From Promethearchaeota archaeon (GTDB lineage: Archaea; Asgardarchaeota; Lokiarchaeia; Sigynarchaeales; SOKP01), in NCBI GenBank assembly GCA_019057775.1, contig JAHLWT010000293.1, positions 1 through 64,000 of the forward strand: 64,000 nucleotides of DNA, given 5' to 3'. Below the pieces are notes generated by a model. The model was not told the origin of the DNA, did not search any database, and was given only the letters and a program-made list of their open reading frames with translations. The position numbers and the translations under genes were made by a program. Positions 8,693 to 17,376 of this stretch are shown here, in pieces; position 1 is the first letter of the stretch; each line of letters starts with the position of its first letter.

Positions 8693-8708
8693 TTTTTTTT
8701 GCTTTTTT
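8693..8708 (+). terminator. T-tract terminator after the WD40 operon
   Basis: Immediately after the stop codon of the isochorismatase-like gene comes a run of eight T followed by GC and six more T. Poly-T tracts on the coding strand are the usual intrinsic termination signal of archaeal RNA polymerase. Its position at the end of the two-gene unit supports the call. Confidence 0.45.
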
Positions 8709-8858
8709 CTATATTGAAATTCTTTATTTAAAGATTACACCTCAACATAAGGTCTCATTTTATGCTGAAGTTATTATACTCCAATATTATATAATCCAAC
8801 ATTTTTATTTAATTCACATCTTTTATTAATATAACATAGTCTTATTTGATCTGTAAAA

Positions 8859-9803
8859 ATGACTGTTAAACAATTGCAGACAGAGATTTTGAATTTAAAG
8901 AATCAAAATGATGTCACTATTCTAAGTCATTATTACCAAATAATGGAAATACAAGAGATCGCTGATTTTATTGGAGATTCTCTTGGATTATCTCGTATAG
9001 CGAAGGAAAAAGCAAATACAAAATATATCGTATTTGCCGGAGTAGATTTCATGGCTGAAACAGCTTCAATTTTAAATCCAGATAAGCATGTACTAATTCC
9101 AAATTATGAATCATGTTGTCCTATGGCCGCATTTCTTACACCTGAAATGGTAAAAGATTACAAGAAAGAATATCCTGGATTTCCTGTGGTAGTATATGTA
9201 AATTCAACAGCAGCTGTTAAAGCTGAGTCTGATATTTGTTGTACATCATCGAATGCCATCAAAATCGTTGAAAAAATAAGTAATGAATTTGGAACTGAAG
9301 GAGTCTTATTTGGTCCAGACGCTAATTTAGCGGATTATGCAGAGCAAAAGTCAAGTGTAAAATGCGTAAAAATGCCTCCAAATGGGCACTGTTATGTGCA
9401 TTCACAGATTAAACCAGATCATATAACGGTAGCAAAAAAGGCGCACCCTGAATCAACAGTTCTTGTTCATCCTGAATGCATACGAGAAGTTCGGGAATTA
9501 TCAGATTTCGTTGGATCCACGGCTCAAATGTACAACACAGTTAAAAATAGTCCTCCTGACGATAAAGAATTTATTATTGGCACAGAAAAAGGTCTTATCG
9601 ATAGAATTGCTCAAGATTTTCCAGGTAAACGTATCTATATGGCAATGGATAAACTAGTTTGTTATAATATGAAGAAAAATTCTCTAGAACTCATGAAATA
9701 TGTTTTAGAAAATTTGGACGATAAAATGCATCATGTTAAAGTACCTTCCGACATTGCTGAAAGAGCTTTAAAACCAATTAAAAAAATGTTAGAATATTCA
9801 TAA
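8859..9803 (+). CDS. nadA: Quinolinate synthase NadA
   Basis: 314 residues, normal for NadA. It condenses iminoaspartate with dihydroxyacetone phosphate to quinolinate in NAD biosynthesis. Visible landmarks are LSHYYQIMEIQEIADFIGDS (about 22-41), the cluster-ligand cysteines in YESCCPMAAF, VHPECIREV and DKLVCYNMKK, and YVNSTAAVKAESDICCTSSNA. The three dispersed cysteines bind one [4Fe-4S] cluster. No nadB or nadC neighbour is in the window; the gene appears to stand alone and converges on the LRR gene with a 17-base gap. Confidence 0.95.
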   Translation: MTVKQLQTEILNLKNQNDVTILSHYYQIMEIQEIADFIGDSLGLSRIAKEKANTKYIVFAGVDFMAETASILNPDKHVLIPNYESCCPMAAFLTPEMVKDYKKEYPGFPVVVYVNSTAAVKAESDICCTSSNAIKIVEKISNEFGTEGVLFGPDANLADYAEQKSSVKCVKMPPNGHCYVHSQIKPDHITVAKKAHPESTVLVHPECIREVRELSDFVGSTAQMYNTVKNSPPDDKEFIIGTEKGLIDRIAQDFPGKRIYMAMDKLVCYNMKKNSLELMKYVLENLDDKMHHVKVPSDIAERALKPIKKMLEYS

Positions 9804-9820
9804 TACGCAGTTATGTACCA

Positions 9821-11425
9821 TTACAAAAATGAAGTTATCTTAGTTTGACATTTATTTCTAAGCCATTTTCTAAAATCATTAGTAGGTTTTCCAGACCATA
9901 TTGCTTTTCTTGAGGCCTCATTTTCATAATCAAAGATATCTTGATAATTTAGTTTCTGCTCAATTATGATATTTCTTGTTTTTATAACGCCCTTAACAAA
10001 GTCTTTGTATAAACCTCTTTCTGATGAAGCCCTCCTGACATGATTATTTTCATAGTATTGTTTATCTTCTTCTGTATATCCTGTATAGTATCTATAATTC
10101 TGGTTCATCCAAAAAAACTTTTCTGTTGATTCAGTAAATTTCTTAATATTGCAATTCCATAACCTTATGGTTTCTAATTTAGGTAAATCATTTAGCACCT
10201 CAGGAATTTCTGTAATGAAACGATTTCCAGAGAGATCAAGATACTTAAGATTAGAAAAATTTTGAAATCCTTCTAATTCTGATATTCTATTATTCCTAAG
10301 AATTAACTTTTCTAAATTTATGAGATTCTTTAGCCCTTCAATCTTTATAATTTGATTATTATTAATTTTTAAAGTTTTTAAACTTGAAAATGCCTCAAGT
10401 CCTTTCATACTGATAATTTCGTTATTGCTGAGGTCTAATTCTTCAATTTCTTCTGATTTTCCATTTGAAACTTCAATCTTAGATATATCATTTATATTAT
10501 GGTTACCTAAAAATACCTTAGTAGATGAATATATACCTACAATTCTATCCTTATACTTAATAAAGTTATGATCAAACTCAAAATCTTTAAAGTATTCAAA
10601 ATGCTGATTCAAATACTGGACTAAGGGAAACTTTTTTCTAGTTTTAAACAAATTATAGACACTCTTTACAAAAATTTCACATTGATTTTTTGGGATTACT
10701 TTTAAGATTTTAGATGTTAACAATGAAATATGTTCAATACCAAAATTCCTTAATAAGGAATTTATAAAATAGTTAATCTGAATTTTGATATCAATGTTTT
10801 GAGTGTTCTCGAACATATATTTAATCCCTGTAGTCAAATCACTTAAAAGAGTGGGATTAACATCATCAATAATGCTTTCAAACTCATCCGCACTTAAATA
10901 TTTTAAGTATCCATTTTCAATTAAATATTGTGTGACTGTAGGATGTCTACTTGCAAACCTTAAGGCAATCTCCTCCTTGAAAACTTTTTTAGCAACGGGG
11001 TCACCTACTTCAGTTAATCTTTTTAATAAAGGAAAAGCTAGATTTCTATGTAGAATTCGAGTATCATATCCATTTTCAGTCCAAACCTGTAGATTAGAAC
11101 AATGACCTATAAATTCTTCTTCAGCAGAAATTCTCACACCCACATTATGATTGCCCTCTAAAGATCGATCTAATTTTTCAGCCGCTTCATCAATTGAATC
11201 AATTTCATCGTAATCTTCGACTTGATTTATGGGAATATTAAGTAATAAATACATACACTGTCTAAAAACTCGCCCTTTAACATATATATTTGTTCTCCCC
11301 GATTCTAATTTTAATTTGAGATATGGATTTATTACGAATTCTTTTACACGATTTGAAGAATGCACATTGACATAAAAAATGATTACGAGGATCATGAACG
11401 ATAAAAATATATGAAGTTCGCGCAT
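9821..11425 (-). CDS. Leucine-rich repeat protein with possible N-terminal membrane anchor
   Basis: 534 residues as read from ATG 11425. Residues 3-20 are hydrophobic (FLSFMILVIIFYVNV), suggesting an anchor or signal. A GTG at residue 20 would instead give a cytosolic protein beginning just before FVINPYLKLKLESGRTNIYV; no Shine-Dalgarno decides between them. The middle (about 60-300) is alpha-helical, HEAT-like. About five LRR units follow (LDLSNNEIISMKGLEAF, LKINNNQIIKIEGLKNL, LILRNNRISELEGFQNF, LDLSGNRFITEIPEVL). The C-terminus has KAIWSGKPTNDFRKW (507-521), a motif also found at the end of the GTPase at 34156-35967. Probably a protein-interaction module; function unknown. Confidence 0.78.
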   Translation of the reverse strand: MRELHIFLSFMILVIIFYVNVHSSNRVKEFVINPYLKLKLESGRTNIYVKGRVFRQCMYLLLNIPINQVEDYDEIDSIDEAAEKLDRSLEGNHNVGVRISAEEEFIGHCSNLQVWTENGYDTRILHRNLAFPLLKRLTEVGDPVAKKVFKEEIALRFASRHPTVTQYLIENGYLKYLSADEFESIIDDVNPTLLSDLTTGIKYMFENTQNIDIKIQINYFINSLLRNFGIEHISLLTSKILKVIPKNQCEIFVKSVYNLFKTRKKFPLVQYLNQHFEYFKDFEFDHNFIKYKDRIVGIYSSTKVFLGNHNINDISKIEVSNGKSEEIEELDLSNNEIISMKGLEAFSSLKTLKINNNQIIKIEGLKNLINLEKLILRNNRISELEGFQNFSNLKYLDLSGNRFITEIPEVLNDLPKLETIRLWNCNIKKFTESTEKFFWMNQNYRYYTGYTEEDKQYYENNHVRRASSERGLYKDFVKGVIKTRNIIIEQKLNYQDIFDYENEASRKAIWSGKPTNDFRKWLRNKCQTKITSFL

Positions 11426-11583
11426 ATTTCAAATAAGCTAGGATTTTTTCGAACAAATTCAGAATGAATTAATTCATAATTCTATTTCTGAATCAATATT
11501 AAAACCCCAACTTTTTCAAATTTTTCAAAAAACAAGTGTGAATCCCTTTCATTAAAATTCAAAAAAATAAAAGAGTGCTGACA

Positions 11584-12690
11584 TTAATTTTGTTCCTCAA
11601 CTAGAGTAAGGATATTCAAATTTATATCTTTTTTCAAACCCTCTATTACTTTTTTTTGAAGGTTTTTACCCTCCATTGACATAGATATATTTTTAGATTG
11701 CGAGACTCCTTCCATCAAGATTTCTCTTTCTATGTTTAAAAATCCCATTTCTATAGCATTCTTTACTATTAAATTCAATACTAAAAGTTGAAACTGGTCT
11801 TTAATTGCATCCCATATCAACCCCATATCTTCTAATTGATCAGCTATTTCTTCAGCCATGATATCTAAATCATAGATCTCCTCATAAATGCCCTCCTGAA
11901 GATTTATTATCTCATTAATTAATCTATCTTTAATCAACCTTAAAGTAGTTGTTCCCAATAAATCTTCCTCATGGAAAAAGAAATCATTTTTTTCACGTTT
12001 AATAAGATAAAACCCGAAATCACTCATTATTAGCTTAAATCTAGCGATATAATTAATTGCCTCTCTTGCAACACTATAGACTTCGCAGAATTGATCCAAA
12101 TTCAATTTATATCCGACAAACTTTTGGGAACTAGCCGCCTCAAAATGCCAATACTTTTTTGCGAAAGCACCTTGACCGAGAATAGAATTGTAAAAAATGT
12201 AGAAAAGAGATAGGTACAAATCCCTATCTTGCTGCAACTTAAAAAAATTATCTCCTATTTTAGAGATAATGCTAACAATGTGTACAATAAAAGCGTCCTC
12301 TACATTAATTTCTTTATAAAAATCTATTAAATCCTCAAGTTTTCTGACATTCTCTTTTAGTTCATTAACGATAAAGAGTTCCTCTTTTAGTTTTAAGGGT
12401 TTTTCTCCAAGTTTTTCAATCCCTTTATCCGTAATGATATAACCCTGATATTGTTTATTTGTTTGCTTGTCCCTGATTATTCTTTGTTCTACGTTTTTAT
12501 CTCTTTTATGAGCATTTAGATATTTAGACACTGTGGATCTGCTTAGATTTGAATACTTTATCAAAATGGTAAATCTCTGTGGTCCTAAATTTCTAAGGAT
12601 ATATAATATTCTCCTACTATTATCTTCAATATTAGATGCCTTCTTTAAAAGGTCGCTCTCTAATTTTTTTGAAATACTCCAGCTTTCCAT
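11584..12690 (-). CDS. Winged-helix transcriptional regulator with large helical C-terminal region
   Basis: 368 residues. The N-terminal ~75 residues form a winged helix: RRILYILRNLGPQRFTILIK then SNLSRSTVSKYLNAHKRDK (recognition helix) and a wing ending YIITDKGIEKLGEKP. The remaining ~290 residues are charged and helical, with no family I recognise; they may bind ligand or oligomerise. A single gene transcribed divergently from the coiled-coil/ubiquitin-like pair, with a 220-base AT-rich gap between, so it could regulate them or itself (inference from layout only). Confidence 0.65.
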   Translation of the reverse strand: MESWSISKKLESDLLKKASNIEDNSRRILYILRNLGPQRFTILIKYSNLSRSTVSKYLNAHKRDKNVEQRIIRDKQTNKQYQGYIITDKGIEKLGEKPLKLKEELFIVNELKENVRKLEDLIDFYKEINVEDAFIVHIVSIISKIGDNFFKLQQDRDLYLSLFYIFYNSILGQGAFAKKYWHFEAASSQKFVGYKLNLDQFCEVYSVAREAINYIARFKLIMSDFGFYLIKREKNDFFFHEEDLLGTTTLRLIKDRLINEIINLQEGIYEEIYDLDIMAEEIADQLEDMGLIWDAIKDQFQLLVLNLIVKNAIEMGFLNIEREILMEGVSQSKNISMSMEGKNLQKKVIEGLKKDINLNILTLVEEQN

Positions 12691-12910
12691 AATAATTAAT
12701 TCATTCCATCTTTTTATTTAAAATATTAGTCTAAATATAAAAACTTATACTTTTTTTCTATACTAATACTAAAAACGTAACAAAATACACATATTATTGA
12801 ATTTAGTATATTTTATAGATAACGAGAAATCATGTAAAATTATATAAATTTGAAATTCTATTAATAGAACTTGAACCACAATTAATTATTAGTTAATCAA
12901 TTAAAAGAAA

Positions 12911-13102
12911 ATGACAGTAGAAGATCCTAATATTTTAAAAAAACTAAAAGAGATTGAAGATAGGTTAGCTAAAATTGAAGGACGCATTTCTTTTTTGGAA
13001 CAAAGACTGGGTGGCTTTCCCACACGACCTCCTCCACATCCTGATCCAATTCACCCACCGACACGTCCGGGACCACCACCACCCGAGCCTTTCAAATTTT
13101 AA
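12911..13102 (+). CDS. Small coiled-coil protein with polyproline tail
   Basis: 63 residues. Residues 8-35 form a heptad-type coiled coil (LKKLKEIEDRLAKIEGRISF, LEQRL). The last 27 residues are proline-rich (TRPPPHPDPIHPPTRPG then PPPPEPFKF), with PxxP and PPPP stretches of the kind bound by profilin, SH3-like or WW-like domains in eukaryotes. The tail is GC-rich compared with its surroundings because of its proline codons. It precedes the ubiquitin-like gene by 144 bases on the same strand. No family recognised; a small adaptor is the obvious guess. Confidence 0.62.
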   Translation: MTVEDPNILKKLKEIEDRLAKIEGRISFLEQRLGGFPTRPPPHPDPIHPPTRPGPPPPEPFKF

Positions 13103-13246
13103 CTTACATTCAAAGAATAAAACAGTTTAAGAATTAGTTGTTTTAAGAAAAACTAAACTTGAGTTCAGTTCAGTGAACAAAAATCCTTAATTTAAGAATT
13201 TGATAATTATTATTTAAAGCATTTTAAAAAATAGAGTTGATCAAGA

Positions 13247-13498
13247 ATTACACAATATAGATTTAGACTTACTGGGGTTCCTCCAGATCAAGCGATTAAG
13301 CTTATTGAATTAGATCCGAATAATGCGATAGCCGATATTAAAAAAACTGTACAACGGGAATATAAATTGAATCCGATTTTAGCAATCCAATTTATATTTA
13401 AAGGTAAAGTTTTACCTGACCAATTAAAATTTGCTAAAATAGGTATCCATCCTAAAAAAGATGTTATTACTGTAATGGCAACACAAGCAGGCGGATAA
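13247..13498 (+). CDS. Ubiquitin-like beta-grasp protein ending in Gly-Gly (AUU start)
   Basis: The 83-residue frame reads as a ubiquitin-fold protein: IKLIELDPNNAIADIKKTVQ lines up with the ubiquitin strand-2/helix region, QFIFKGKVLPDQLKFAKIGI with its LIFAGKQL...L..YNI region, and DVITVMATQAGG with its C-terminal strand and GG tail. The protein ends exactly at Gly-Gly, so it needs no processing before adenylation. There is no ATG, GTG or TTG between the in-frame TGA (13238) and the fold. An ATT at 13247 sits 4 bases after GAGTTGATC (13234-13242), a near-perfect match to the archaeal Shine-Dalgarno consensus GAGGTGATC. It is a likely conjugated modifier or sulfur carrier; the E1-like enzyme at 3987-4727 is a candidate activator. 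Confidence 0.82.
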   Translation: MTQYRFRLTGVPPDQAIKLIELDPNNAIADIKKTVQREYKLNPILAIQFIFKGKVLPDQLKFAKIGIHPKKDVITVMATQAGG

Positions 13499-13529
13499 AG
13501 CTGATAAAAGTTTAAGTCATGGGGTTATA

Positions 13530-13582
13530 AGAGGAAAATAGCCGGCTTATCTTTCCTTTTATTTTATTTTTTCTTTTTTTTT
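13530..13582 (+). terminator. Hairpin plus T-tract between convergent genes
   Basis: AGGAAA pairs with TTTCCT around the self-complementary AGCCGGCT, followed by a long T-rich run (13556-13582). It lies downstream of the ubiquitin-like gene and before the convergent membrane-protein gene, so it probably ends the rightward transcript. The GC-rich core stands out in this AT-rich region. Confidence 0.5.
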
Positions 13583-13586
13583 GATT

Positions 13587-14930
13587 CTAATCTTTATTAC
13601 CAGTACGTTCTTTTTCCATTTCAGGTTTATCTTCTTCTACTTCTGGAATCGTTAGATTTTTGGAAAGGAGAAAATTATTCAATTCCAAATCTCCTACTTT
13701 ACTTGTGTCTAAAGCTCTTCGTTCTTCCAAGTAATCTTTAAAATCTTTAACAACCAATGCGACATCTTCAGGATAATAACGTTTTCTTGCGATGTATCCT
13801 TTTCTCTCTAAAGACTGCTCAGAATACCACCAATAGAAAATTACAGTTATGACAATAATCAGGAAAGAAGTGGTAAGGCTTATTTGATTTCTATTGTTGA
13901 AGACAGCTGGGAGATCTCCCGCTTCGGTAATCATTATAATTTGACCTTCTATATACAGAATTAGGAATGAGAACAAGAAAAAAGGCATATTGTTTTGGTT
14001 AAACAGAAAAGAGTCTTGTACTTTCGACCCTAAGCTTCTTAATACCATTATTGATGTGAACACCATCAACAGTATATCGATGAGATTAGAAACCAGTTCC
14101 ACTTCAGTTGATGAGGTAAGGAAACCGCGTAAGGAATTTAAAAAACTGATGGATCTAAACCAAATAACTATCCAGATAAGAATGTAAAACATTGAGGCAA
14201 ATGCATTTGTAGAATCATTTTTTTTGCTTCTAAGATATAATGTAATCAGTCGCCATGATGTAACTGCGATGATAATGAAGATAATTATATTGGATACAAT
14301 AAAAAGAGTTTCGTCATCCTCGAAGAGTTTGAGGAGTCCGAAAAGGGTTCCGAATTGTAACAAGAAGGGTATAATGATCGCAACTATGAGTAGAACAAGA
14401 GATATTGTATCTTTTTTTTTTGAAAAGCCGTATTTATCAGTAATTTTATCATCAACCTTTATCGATATGTCCTCAAAACCCACTCTGATAAAAAAGATCT
14501 GAGCAAGATTCCAACCAAAATATATAACTATTAAAAAAAATGGGAGTAATATGCCCCAACGTAAAAGAGGTATGTCTATTTCAGCTGATAAAACAAAATA
14601 TAGAAGAATAAGAATAAAACTAATCAAGAAGTTAATAGTAAAGCAAATAACCTTCCACTTATCAAACTTTTTTTCTGTCGAAAATAGATATTTCTCTAAT
14701 TGAGGAATTAATGCCTCAAACATTAAAAGTATGAATGTAATAGAAGTTACAATGGCTAAAAAAAGGATAATATTTCCTATTGCCGAGATAGGAATAAGGC
14801 TTAATAAAGAAATAAGTATGGCTAAAATGAAAAAAATAATCGTATAAAAGAAATGGCTATTGTTAAATATCTTATGAAAGTATTTATCTAGAATATCTTG
14901 AAATTTGTTTACAAACTTATTTTGGCTCAT
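13587..14930 (-). CDS. Polytopic membrane protein of unknown function
   Basis: 447 residues with roughly eleven or twelve hydrophobic segments from residue 28 to about 385 (for example FFYTIIFFILAILISLLSLI, ISLVLLIVAIIIPFLLQFG, FLLFSFLILYIEGQIIMI), then a charged cytoplasmic tail of about 60 residues beginning KGYIARKRYYPEDVALVVKD. No transporter signature or conserved charged membrane residue stands out. The longin-like gene lies 74 bases upstream on the same strand, so they may be co-transcribed. Family unknown. Confidence 0.6.
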   Translation of the reverse strand: MSQNKFVNKFQDILDKYFHKIFNNSHFFYTIIFFILAILISLLSLIPISAIGNIILFLAIVTSITFILLMFEALIPQLEKYLFSTEKKFDKWKVICFTINFLISFILILLYFVLSAEIDIPLLRWGILLPFFLIVIYFGWNLAQIFFIRVGFEDISIKVDDKITDKYGFSKKKDTISLVLLIVAIIIPFLLQFGTLFGLLKLFEDDETLFIVSNIIIFIIIAVTSWRLITLYLRSKKNDSTNAFASMFYILIWIVIWFRSISFLNSLRGFLTSSTEVELVSNLIDILLMVFTSIMVLRSLGSKVQDSFLFNQNNMPFFLFSFLILYIEGQIIMITEAGDLPAVFNNRNQISLTTSFLIIVITVIFYWWYSEQSLERKGYIARKRYYPEDVALVVKDFKDYLEERRALDTSKVGDLELNNFLLSKNLTIPEVEEDKPEMEKERTGNKD

Positions 14931-15004
14931 TATATTTCACCTTTTATTTTAATAATTATTCTACTAATTTATACCTTAAGAATTATGAAGATTCTATAGG
15001 AGCT

Positions 15005-15421
15005 TTATGGTTTTAATGGTGGTAAATTCTTTATTTGAAAATCTATAAGGTCTATTAATACCTTAGAAAATGAGTGAAAAATAGATACTTCCCCATTGAA
15101 ATTTTTTAAAACATCATTATATTTATCGAGAAATTCTTCAATAATGGTTTCTGAAATGGATTCTAATAATTCGTTATCAAGTTCAATATTATCACACTTA
15201 AGCACCAAATGGTAACGAGAACTATGAGTGTAAAAGAAAAAAATGAAACTATCTAAAGTTATTGTTCGTAGACTTTCTCTAAAATTCCGTTTAGTAAACT
15301 TACAAATAATGTCAAAATAACTTGCAAGTGACTGTTCATCATTTAGTTTTTCATTATTTATGAAACTATGATAAAATAAGGCAATTCCTGATTGATTGAT
15401 TATCATTAATTCACGAATCAT
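15005..15421 (-). CDS. Longin-like domain protein
   Basis: 138 residues. The opening IRELMIINQSGIALFYHSF, followed by a helix (SLASYFDIICKFTKRNF), a strand pair (LRTITLDSFIFFFYTHSS, YHLVLKCDN) and two long helices (LESISETIIEEFLDKYNDVL onward), matches the longin/small-adaptin type fold seen in eukaryotic trafficking proteins and in Asgard proteomes. Longin and Roadblock folds are related, so Roadblock-like is the main alternative. It is upstream of, and probably co-transcribed with, the polytopic membrane protein. Partners unknown. Confidence 0.6.
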   Translation of the reverse strand: MIRELMIINQSGIALFYHSFINNEKLNDEQSLASYFDIICKFTKRNFRESLRTITLDSFIFFFYTHSSRYHLVLKCDNIELDNELLESISETIIEEFLDKYNDVLKNFNGEVSIFHSFSKVLIDLIDFQIKNLPPLKP

Positions 15422-15743
15422 TTTATTAAAAAAAACAATTTGGATTTAAATGTAATTTGGCTGCTTGGTACTAATATATTCTTATTTGAACCTATTTATA
15501 TGACTTAACTTTCACCTAAATTATAGAGCAATATCTTTTTAAATTTTTATATTAGGATTTTTCAGATATATGATACCTTAATTATACCTTAATTCTAACA
15601 TAAAATACACATAACAAGTATATAAAACTATTTTATTTATTGAATAACAAGAAAAATAGTATAAACTTTGAATTTTAACAAAGAGGATTGAATTAAAAAA
15701 AAGGAAAACTAAAGAAAATAAGTAATATTTATTTAAAAAGAAA
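15422..15743. other. AT-rich intergenic stretch
   Basis: 322 bases between the start of the longin-like gene and the end of the nitronate monooxygenase gene, both leftward. I see no convincing frame, hairpin or RNA gene. It should hold the promoter of the longin-like gene; several TTTAWATA-like boxes occur but none stands out. Confidence 0.5.
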
Positions 15744-16796
15744 TTAGATTAATTGTTCAATCGCGACTTTCTTTATTGATTTATACGCGCTCGTTAAGCT
15801 TCGTTCAGCATCGTATACAATAGAAGTAATTATATCTGAAACACTTTCTATGCTATTTATAAGTCCAATACTCTGCCCTAGATAAACTGTTCCTTCTTCC
15901 ACATTGCCTTTATAAGTTTCTTCTAGTTTTGCTAAATCTTGCGCTACTTTTGTCATAGAGGTTTCTTCAGCTTGTTTTTCTTCCTTACTAGAAACAAGAT
16001 TTTGTTTTTCAGAACCTTTATTCTTCCATACTCTGGCGGGTCCAAAAATTCCAGTTTTTAGCTCAGTATCAGTTACACTTGAATTAACTACGATGTTTTT
16101 ATATTTATCGTTAAAATCGCACTCTTTTGATGAAATAAATCTAGAGCCCATTGCGATTGCTCCAGCACCCATAGAGATCGCGGAAGCTAAACCCTCACCC
16201 GTAGCATAACCCCCCGATGCTATAATTGGAATATCTGGTAGTTCCCTTATTATCTGTTGTAGCAAAATTAATGTGCTAATATTATCGTATGACTGATGTC
16301 CTCCACCTTCCATTCCTGTAACTACAATCCCGTCAACTCCATCTCTAATTAATTTTTGGGCTAGATATAAGGACGGTGCTACGTGAAAATGTTTAATATT
16401 TGAACCACTTTCTTTCAATTTTTCAAAATGTTTGTTGAAGATCATTCTTGGTGAGCCAGCACTTGTTATCAGATATACGCACTGTTCTTTTATTCTCTGA
16501 TTTTCCATGATGAATCTTGGAATTTGCCTGCAAAGTTTTATAGCATCTGGTTGTAATCGAGCTGTTCTAATGTTAAAACCAAAAGGTTTATCTGTATGTT
16601 CAACAACATATTCCATACTCTTTTTCATTTCGTCTAAACTAACAGTTCCGTGCAGAGTTATATGGCTGAGAACACCTAGCCCACCCGCTTCTGATACAGC
16701 TACAGTTAATTTGGTCGTGTAAAAAGGACCCATAGGCGCACTTAAAATTGGATGCTTAATCCCTAACATTTCTGTAATATTTGTTTGTATTACCAT
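15744..16796 (-). CDS. Nitronate monooxygenase family flavoprotein (copy 1)
   Basis: About 350 residues, FMN-binding TIM-barrel protein of the nitronate monooxygenase (2-nitropropane dioxygenase) family. Motifs are HPILSAPMGPFYT at the start, GGLGVLSH, VDGIVVTGMEGGGHQSYDN around the catalytic histidine and phosphate-binding region, IASGGYATGEGLASAISMGA and GAIAMGSRFISSKE. Nitronate oxidation is the family activity; enoyl-ACP reductase (FabK) and other oxidoreductases share the fold, so the substrate is uncertain. An in-frame GTG at 16805 adds three residues. A close paralog lies at 36278-37315. Two inverted repeats sit just upstream of its start. Confidence 0.85.
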   Translation of the reverse strand: MVIQTNITEMLGIKHPILSAPMGPFYTTKLTVAVSEAGGLGVLSHITLHGTVSLDEMKKSMEYVVEHTDKPFGFNIRTARLQPDAIKLCRQIPRFIMENQRIKEQCVYLITSAGSPRMIFNKHFEKLKESGSNIKHFHVAPSLYLAQKLIRDGVDGIVVTGMEGGGHQSYDNISTLILLQQIIRELPDIPIIASGGYATGEGLASAISMGAGAIAMGSRFISSKECDFNDKYKNIVVNSSVTDTELKTGIFGPARVWKNKGSEKQNLVSSKEEKQAEETSMTKVAQDLAKLEETYKGNVEEGTVYLGQSIGLINSIESVSDIITSIVYDAERSLTSAYKSIKKVAIEQLI

Positions 16797-16829
16797 TTTA
16801 ATCACGTTATCATTTTTTCAAATCATTTA

Positions 16830-16849
16830 TTGAATGTACGTTCATTCAA
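16830..16849. promoter_or_regulatory. Inverted repeat, TetR-type operator candidate
   Basis: TTGAATG-TACGTT-CATTCAA, a perfect 7-base inverted repeat with a 6-base centre, 33 bases upstream of the nitronate monooxygenase start. TGAATG-N6-CATTCA resembles operators of TetR-family fatty-acid regulators in bacteria; no such regulator is in the window. Confidence 0.5.
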
Positions 16850-16854
16850 ACGAT

Positions 16855-16876
16855 TAACTATTAAATCAAATAGTTA
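16855..16876. promoter_or_regulatory. Second inverted repeat upstream of nitronate monooxygenase gene
   Basis: TAACTATT-AAATCA-AATAGTTA, a perfect 8-base inverted repeat with a 6-base centre, five bases beyond the first one. The side-by-side arrangement with equal centre lengths suggests a double operator. The rest of the gap, 16877 to 17183, shows nothing I can name. Confidence 0.45.
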
Positions 16877-17183
16877 GTTATTTTTATCAAAGGGATCTTT
16901 ATAAAATTTTTACACAGAACCCACTATCAGAAGTATCAAACTATACAAGATCTTATTAAAATTTTGAAATAATTTTATTAAACGTCAAAATTGGGATATA
17001 TTTTTTAAGGAAAAAGTAAATATTATTATGCAATTCAAACAATTTTAATTCTCAACAAATTTCCTAGAAAAGTTTCGAATTGAAAATAGGGATTTTTTTA
17101 TGCTAGAATCCGTCTATAATATATAAGAATTTTTCTAATTTAAACCAGAATCTAAAAATGTTAAAGTAAAAAAGGGAAAAACA

Positions 17184-17372
17184 ATGGCATGGGGAGGTTC
17201 ATTAAACAAGAAAGGATCAGATTATATAAGAAGGCTTAGGGAAGCGGATAGAGTTATATCATTCTTAGAACGACTTAAAGAAGATTTAAATCATGAAGAA
17301 CAAGAACTTTTTAAAAAGACTATTGATATAATCATTGATTACGTTTCAAATATGTCAAAGATAACAGATTAA
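17184..17372 (+). CDS. Small helical protein, unknown
   Basis: 62 residues: a glycine-rich start (MAWGGSLNKKGSDYI) then two amphipathic helices (LREADRVISFLERLKEDL, EEQELFKKTIDIIIDYVSNM). No family recognised. It looks like a genuine gene because charged and hydrophobic residues alternate regularly and an AAAAGGGAAAA stretch precedes the ATG. It ends 4 bases from the convergent protease gene. Confidence 0.5.
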   Translation: MAWGGSLNKKGSDYIRRLREADRVISFLERLKEDLNHEEQELFKKTIDIIIDYVSNMSKITD

Positions 17373-17376
17373 TTGT

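Noticed and set aside
13103..13246. Small palindrome GTTCAGTGAAC near 13164 as operator
   Set aside because: Arms of only five bases in repetitive GTTCA sequence; not distinguishable from chance.
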